Shown here in pieces: positions 20,650-21,945 of a stretch of 21,945 nt of DNA. The notes beneath the pieces were generated by a model. The model did no database searches. It had not been told where the DNA came from and saw only the letters and a list, made by a program, of their open reading frames with translations. How positions within the stretch are numbered: the first letter of the stretch is position 1; each line of letters opens with the position of its first letter. The DNA is from Bacillota bacterium (GTDB lineage Bacteria > Bacillota > Clostridia > Christensenellales > CAG-138). The stretch is from the NCBI GenBank assembly GCA_023416895.1, contig JAEZGQ010000148.1, positions 1-21,945 on the forward strand, given 5' to 3'. The position numbers and the translations under genes are program-made.

Positions 20650-21945
20650 TGCGAAAGACCCTTAAAAAACTGTTCGACCCGCAATGTTTCATCGAGCCCT
20701 CCCAAATACAGGGAGGGCTTGTTGGCATTCGTGAGGGTTACGGGCGGTGCATGAGCATGGCGTGGCCGGCGATGGTGGAGTCGCTGCTCAATGTGATGCT
20801 CACGTTTGTGGATACGCTGATGGTGGGCGTATTGGGCGACCGTGCTATTTCCGCCGTTGGCGTTACCACGCAGCCGAAATTTTTGATGCTGATGTTTCTT
20901 CTCTCGCTCAACATCGGCGTTACCGCAATTGTGGCGCGACGAAAGGGCGAGGGCGACATCAAGGGCTGCTGCCGCTCGCTCAAGCAGGCGCTCATGGTCT
21001 CTTTGCTGCTTTCGGTGTTGGTGCTTGCCGGCTCGCTTCTGTTTGCCAACGAGCTTCTATCGCTGGCGGGTGCACAGAGCGACTACATCGCCGACAGCGT
21101 AACGTATTTTCGCATTGTGATGATCGGCCAGTTTTTCGGCTGCCTCGGTATGACCATCAACGCCGCGCAGAGGGGATTTGGCAACACCAAGGTGCCCATG
21201 ACATCAAACGTTGCTGCCAACATCATCAATCTTGTGCTCAACTATCTTCTCATCAACGGCATCTGGTTTTTCCCACGGCTGGGGCTTATCGGTTCCGCGG
21301 TTTCCACGGCGTTTTCCACGTTCGTGATTTTCCTTCTTGCGCTTTACTCGGTGGTATCGCCGCGTTCGCACGGCGGGCTTTCCATTGTAGGCGGGGCATC
21401 CGGCACCTGGCACTTTGAAAAAAGCACGCTAAAGAGCATTTACAAGGTCGCCTCCTCCGCTCTCGTAGAGCAGGCTTTTATGCGTTTCGGCTTTTTTACC
21501 TATGCGTCGATGGTTGCGCGGCTCGGTACCGTGCAATTTGCCACGCATCAAATTTGCATGAACATGATCAACATTTCCTTTGCGGTAAGCGATGGTTTTG
21601 GGGTTGCGGCAACGTGCCTTGTAGGGCAGTCGCTCGGTGCGAAGCGCCCGGATCTTGCAAAGGTTTACGGCACCATCTCACAGCGCTGCTCGATGGTGCT
21701 AGGGCTCGCCCTGTGCGCGCTTTTCCTGCTTTTGAGAAAACAGCTCATCATGCTTTTTACCGATGAGCTGCCTATTATCGAAATGGGCGCGCAGATCATG
21801 TTCATCATTGCGGCCACGAGCCTTGCACAAACCTCGCAGGTGGTGATTTCCGGCTGTTTGCGCGGTGCGGGCGACACGCGCTTTGTGGCGGTATCCTCAC
21901 TGGTAAGCGTGGGGGCGATTCGCCCTGGGCTTTCGTGGCTTTTGT
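20649..21945 (+). CDS. MATE family efflux transporter, 3' end missing
   Basis: The frame is open for 432 codons to the window edge; a full MATE protein is about 450-480 residues. The hydrophobic body shows repeated MATE features: 'MAWPAMVESLLNVMLTFVDTLMVG' (about 37-60), 'ISAVGVTTQPKF', and in the second half 'ATHQICMNMINISFAVSDGFGVAATCLVGQSLGA'. These proteins expel drugs or cations using Na+ or H+ gradients. The ATG at 20649 overlaps the potD stop (TAATG) and is preferred because the N-terminal helix 'EPSQIQGGLVGIREGYGRC' looks like a genuine part of this subfamily. Another start at 20751 is possible and would place a terminator-like hairpin outside the gene. Membership in the polyamine operon suggests, but does not show, a link to polyamine export. 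Confidence 0.85.
   Translation, partial: MRKTLKKLFDPQCFIEPSQIQGGLVGIREGYGRCMSMAWPAMVESLLNVMLTFVDTLMVGVLGDRAISAVGVTTQPKFLMLMFLLSLNIGVTAIVARRKGEGDIKGCCRSLKQALMVSLLLSVLVLAGSLLFANELLSLAGAQSDYIADSVTYFRIVMIGQFFGCLGMTINAAQRGFGNTKVPMTSNVAANIINLVLNYLLINGIWFFPRLGLIGSAVSTAFSTFVIFLLALYSVVSPRSHGGLSIVGGASGTWHFEKSTLKSIYKVASSALVEQAFMRFGFFTYASMVARLGTVQFATHQICMNMINISFAVSDGFGVAATCLVGQSLGAKRPDLAKVYGTISQRCSMVLGLALCALFLLLRKQLIMLFTDELPIIEMGAQIMFIIAATSLAQTSQVVISGCLRGAGDTRFVAVSSLVSVGAIRPGLSWLL
20695..20719 (+). terminator. Hairpin after potD, inside the MATE reading frame
   Basis: A perfect 9-bp stem (AGCCCTCCC with GGGAGGGCT) with a 7-nt loop begins 45 bp after the potD stop. It is followed by TGTTGG, not a T run, so termination would be weak. 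It may lower expression of the MATE gene relative to pot. Confidence 0.35.

Overview
The window looks like a chromosomal segment of a Clostridia-type Firmicute, possibly near Christensenellales or Oscillospirales. This rests on strong GGAGG-type ribosome binding sites, frequent GTG starts, intrinsic terminators, and families typical of that group: a DUF4358-like lipoprotein, DUF4317, KtrAB, a Uup-type ABC-F protein, and a cupin-XRE regulator leading a potABCD operon. No rRNA, tRNA, CRISPR array or intact mobile element was found. Species cannot be named from the sequence alone.

Left part (1-4.8 kb): the 3' end of an FxLYD-type protein with its terminator, a DUF4358-like lipoprotein followed by a membrane acyltransferase, a MarR regulator with a small two-helix membrane protein, and a secreted or membrane-anchored protein that seems to carry only the tail of a BlaR1/M56 sensor. 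The MarR gene has a consensus promoter and a near-perfect dyad over the transcription start, so autoregulation is likely.

Middle (4.8-12.4 kb): a DUF4317 gene (minus) diverges from an ABC-F ATPase followed by a two-domain iron-sulfur flavoprotein. Next comes ktrB-ktrA (minus), a K+ uptake channel and its RCK gating subunit. Upstream of ktrB lies about 750 bp without a convincing gene. It holds attenuator-like hairpins and a compact promoter-to-terminator unit that may encode a small RNA of about 100 nt.

Right part (12.4-21.9 kb): base composition becomes clearly more GC-rich. On the minus strand are two GNAT acetyltransferases and a two-gene ABC-2 type transporter. A 358-bp divergent control region with two strong promoters and several dyads separates these from a plus-strand polyamine operon: cupin-XRE regulator, potA, potB, potC, potD, then a MATE efflux gene cut by the window edge. 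Spacings and overlaps (GTGA between potB and potC, TAATG between potD and the MATE gene) point to one transcript.

I did not find a clearly new multi-gene system. The most interesting items are the possible small RNA with its long dyad at 12.1-12.3 kb, the M56-tail protein lacking a peptidase, the dyad-rich divergent control region at 16.0-16.2 kb, and the mixed PotD/PotF binding-site residues of the polyamine-binding protein.
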